Below, piece after piece: positions 13,228 to 14,273 of a stretch of DNA of 14,273 nucleotides. The translations under genes were made by a program, and so were the position numbers. The DNA is taken from the NCBI GenBank assembly GCA_030147645.1, contig JASBUY010000341.1, forward strand, positions 1-14,273, read 5' to 3'. The first letter of the stretch is position 1, and every line of letters begins with the position of its first letter. The notes under the pieces were generated by a model. That model had not been told where the DNA came from and made no database searches. It worked only from the letters and a program-made list of their open reading frames with translations. The stretch is from Aquabacter sp. Its GTDB lineage: Bacteria > Pseudomonadota > Alphaproteobacteria > Rhizobiales > Xanthobacteraceae.

Positions 13228-14273
13228 ATGGCCGAAACCAACGGAACCAACGGCTCAGCCGCTCCTGGCGTGAACGGCGCGGCCTACCCGATCCAAGACC
13301 ATACCTATGACGTGCTGGTGGTGGGCGCCGGTGGCGCCGGCCTGCGGGCGGTCGTCGGCTGCTCGGAGGCGGGCCTTCGCACCGCCTGCATCACCAAGGT
13401 CTTCCCCACCCGCTCCCACACCGTGGCCGCCCAGGGCGGCGTCGCCGCCTCGCTCGGCAATATGGGCGACGACAAGTGGGAATGGCACATGTACGACACC
13501 GTGAAGGGGTCGGACTGGCTGGGCGACCAGGACGCCATCGAATATCTGGTGCGCAACGCGCCGGCCGCCGTCTATGAGCTGGAGCATTGGGGCGTGCCCT
13601 TCTCCCGCACCGAGGACGGCAAGATCTACCAGCGCCCCTTCGGCGGCATGACGACGCACTTCGGCCAGGGCACGGCCCAGCGCACCTGCGCCGCGGCCGA
13701 CCGCACCGGCCATGCCATGCTGCACACGCTCTATGGCGCGGCGCTGAAGCACAAGGCCGAGTTCTTTATCGAATATTTCGCCATCGACCTCATCATGGAC
13801 GAGGATGGCCGCTGCCGCGGCGTCGTCGCCCTGAAGATGGACGACGGCACCATCCACCGCTTCCGCTCGCACCTCACCATCCTGGCGACCGGCGGCTATG
13901 GCCGCGCCTATTTCTCGGCAACCTCCGCTCATACCTGCACGGGCGACGGCAATGCCATGGTGCTGCGCGCCGGCCTGCCGCTCCAGGACATGGAATTCGT
14001 GCAGTTCCACCCGACCGGCATCTATGGTTCGGGCTGCCTCATTACCGAGGGGTCGCGCGGCGAGGGCGGCTCTCTGACCAATTCGGAGGGCGAGCGCTTC
14101 ATGGAGCGCTATGCCCCCTCCGCCAAAGACCTCGCCTCGCGCGACGTGGTGTCCCGCTCCATGACCATGGAAATCCGCGAAGGCCGCGGCGTCGGCAAGA
14201 ACAAGGACCACATCTTCCTGCATCTGGACCATCTGGACCCGGCGATCCTGCACGAGCGCCTGCCCGGCATTTC
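13228..14273 (+). CDS. sdhA: Succinate dehydrogenase flavoprotein subunit, 3' end outside the window
   Basis: Catalytic FAD subunit that oxidises succinate to fumarate. The first 348 residues of roughly 600 are present, with no stop. After a low-complexity Asn/Gly/Ala lead (2-18) comes the FAD loop VVGAGGAGLRA (31-41). His64 in TRSHTVAAQGG is the covalent FAD link. His261 (QFHPTG), Glu274 (TEGSRGEGG) and Arg305 (SRDVVSR) match E. coli His242, Glu255 and Arg286 at a constant offset of 19. GGGAGG lies seven bases before the ATG, which is three bases after the sdhD stop. sdhB should follow outside the window. There is no sign of damage. Confidence 0.97.
   Translation, partial: MAETNGTNGSAAPGVNGAAYPIQDHTYDVLVVGAGGAGLRAVVGCSEAGLRTACITKVFPTRSHTVAAQGGVAASLGNMGDDKWEWHMYDTVKGSDWLGDQDAIEYLVRNAPAAVYELEHWGVPFSRTEDGKIYQRPFGGMTTHFGQGTAQRTCAAADRTGHAMLHTLYGAALKHKAEFFIEYFAIDLIMDEDGRCRGVVALKMDDGTIHRFRSHLTILATGGYGRAYFSATSAHTCTGDGNAMVLRAGLPLQDMEFVQFHPTGIYGSGCLITEGSRGEGGSLTNSEGERFMERYAPSAKDLASRDVVSRSMTMEIREGRGVGKNKDHIFLHLDHLDPAILHERLPGI

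Noticed and set aside
13255..14253. 332-codon open frame on the minus strand
   Set aside because: It is antisense to sdhA, whose FAD and active-site residues are all intact.
1..14273. Mobile elements, CRISPR arrays, tRNA or rRNA genes, toxin-antitoxin or defence modules
   Set aside because: I looked for transposase/integrase motifs, regularly spaced long repeats, terminal inverted repeats and tRNA-like folds and saw none. Codon use also looks even across the window.

Overview
The window looks like chromosomal DNA of a GC-rich alphaproteobacterium, probably order Hyphomicrobiales (Rhizobiales) and plausibly Xanthobacteraceae. This rests on high GC in third codon positions, SdhC/SdhD/SdhA motifs of alphaproteobacterial type, a mesaconyl-CoA hydratase of the ethylmalonyl-CoA pathway type, an outer-membrane protein whose mature end starts ADLTPAYKAP, and an FNR/FixK-type box. 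The genus is inference. There is no rRNA, tRNA, CRISPR array, transposase, integrase or phage gene. It reads as ordinary core and central-metabolism DNA, not a mobile island.

Layout. (1) 99-1787, minus: sulfate ABC permeases cysT and cysW, three bases apart, with cysA expected just left of the window. (2) 1912-2214, minus: a small secreted protein of unknown function. (3) 2541-3575, plus: asd, closed by a strong terminator. (4) 3651-6031, minus: a DUF429 protein followed by a succinyl-CoA:acetate CoA-transferase/acetyl-CoA hydrolase. (5) 6164-7935, plus: a compact three-gene operon of a malyl-CoA thioesterase/lyase-like CitE protein, a DJ-1 family isonitrile hydratase and a DUF1737 protein. 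(6) 7936-8862, minus: a cation-diffusion-facilitator protein whose canonical metal ligands look degraded. (7) 8993-10042, plus: mesaconyl-CoA hydratase. (8) 10018-11148, minus: a secreted LpqC/PHB-depolymerase-like esterase. (9) 11431-12120, plus: an OmpW-family porin behind an FNR-like box, with its own terminator. (10) 12405 to the end, plus: sdhC-sdhD-sdhA, with sdhA cut off by the window edge.

How the genes fit together. Three separately transcribed genes between 3.6 and 10 kb handle acyl-CoA intermediates of C2 assimilation and the TCA cycle: the CoA-transferase, the CitE-like enzyme and mesaconyl-CoA hydratase. Succinate dehydrogenase, at the right end, oxidises the succinate such pathways feed. 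asd and the cys permeases serve amino-acid and sulfur supply. Regulation visible in the DNA includes the FNR-type box before ompW, a perfect dyad between the divergent CDF and mch promoters, and a repeat-rich sdh leader (13-bp direct repeats 22 bp apart plus a 9-bp inverted repeat).

I did not find a convincing new multi-gene system. The items most worth a second look are the isonitrile hydratase in an operon with a malyl-CoA-type enzyme, the CDF protein lacking its usual metal ligands, and the two regulatory regions at 8.9 kb and 12.3 kb. All family assignments are from motifs and memory of family sequences; no search was run.
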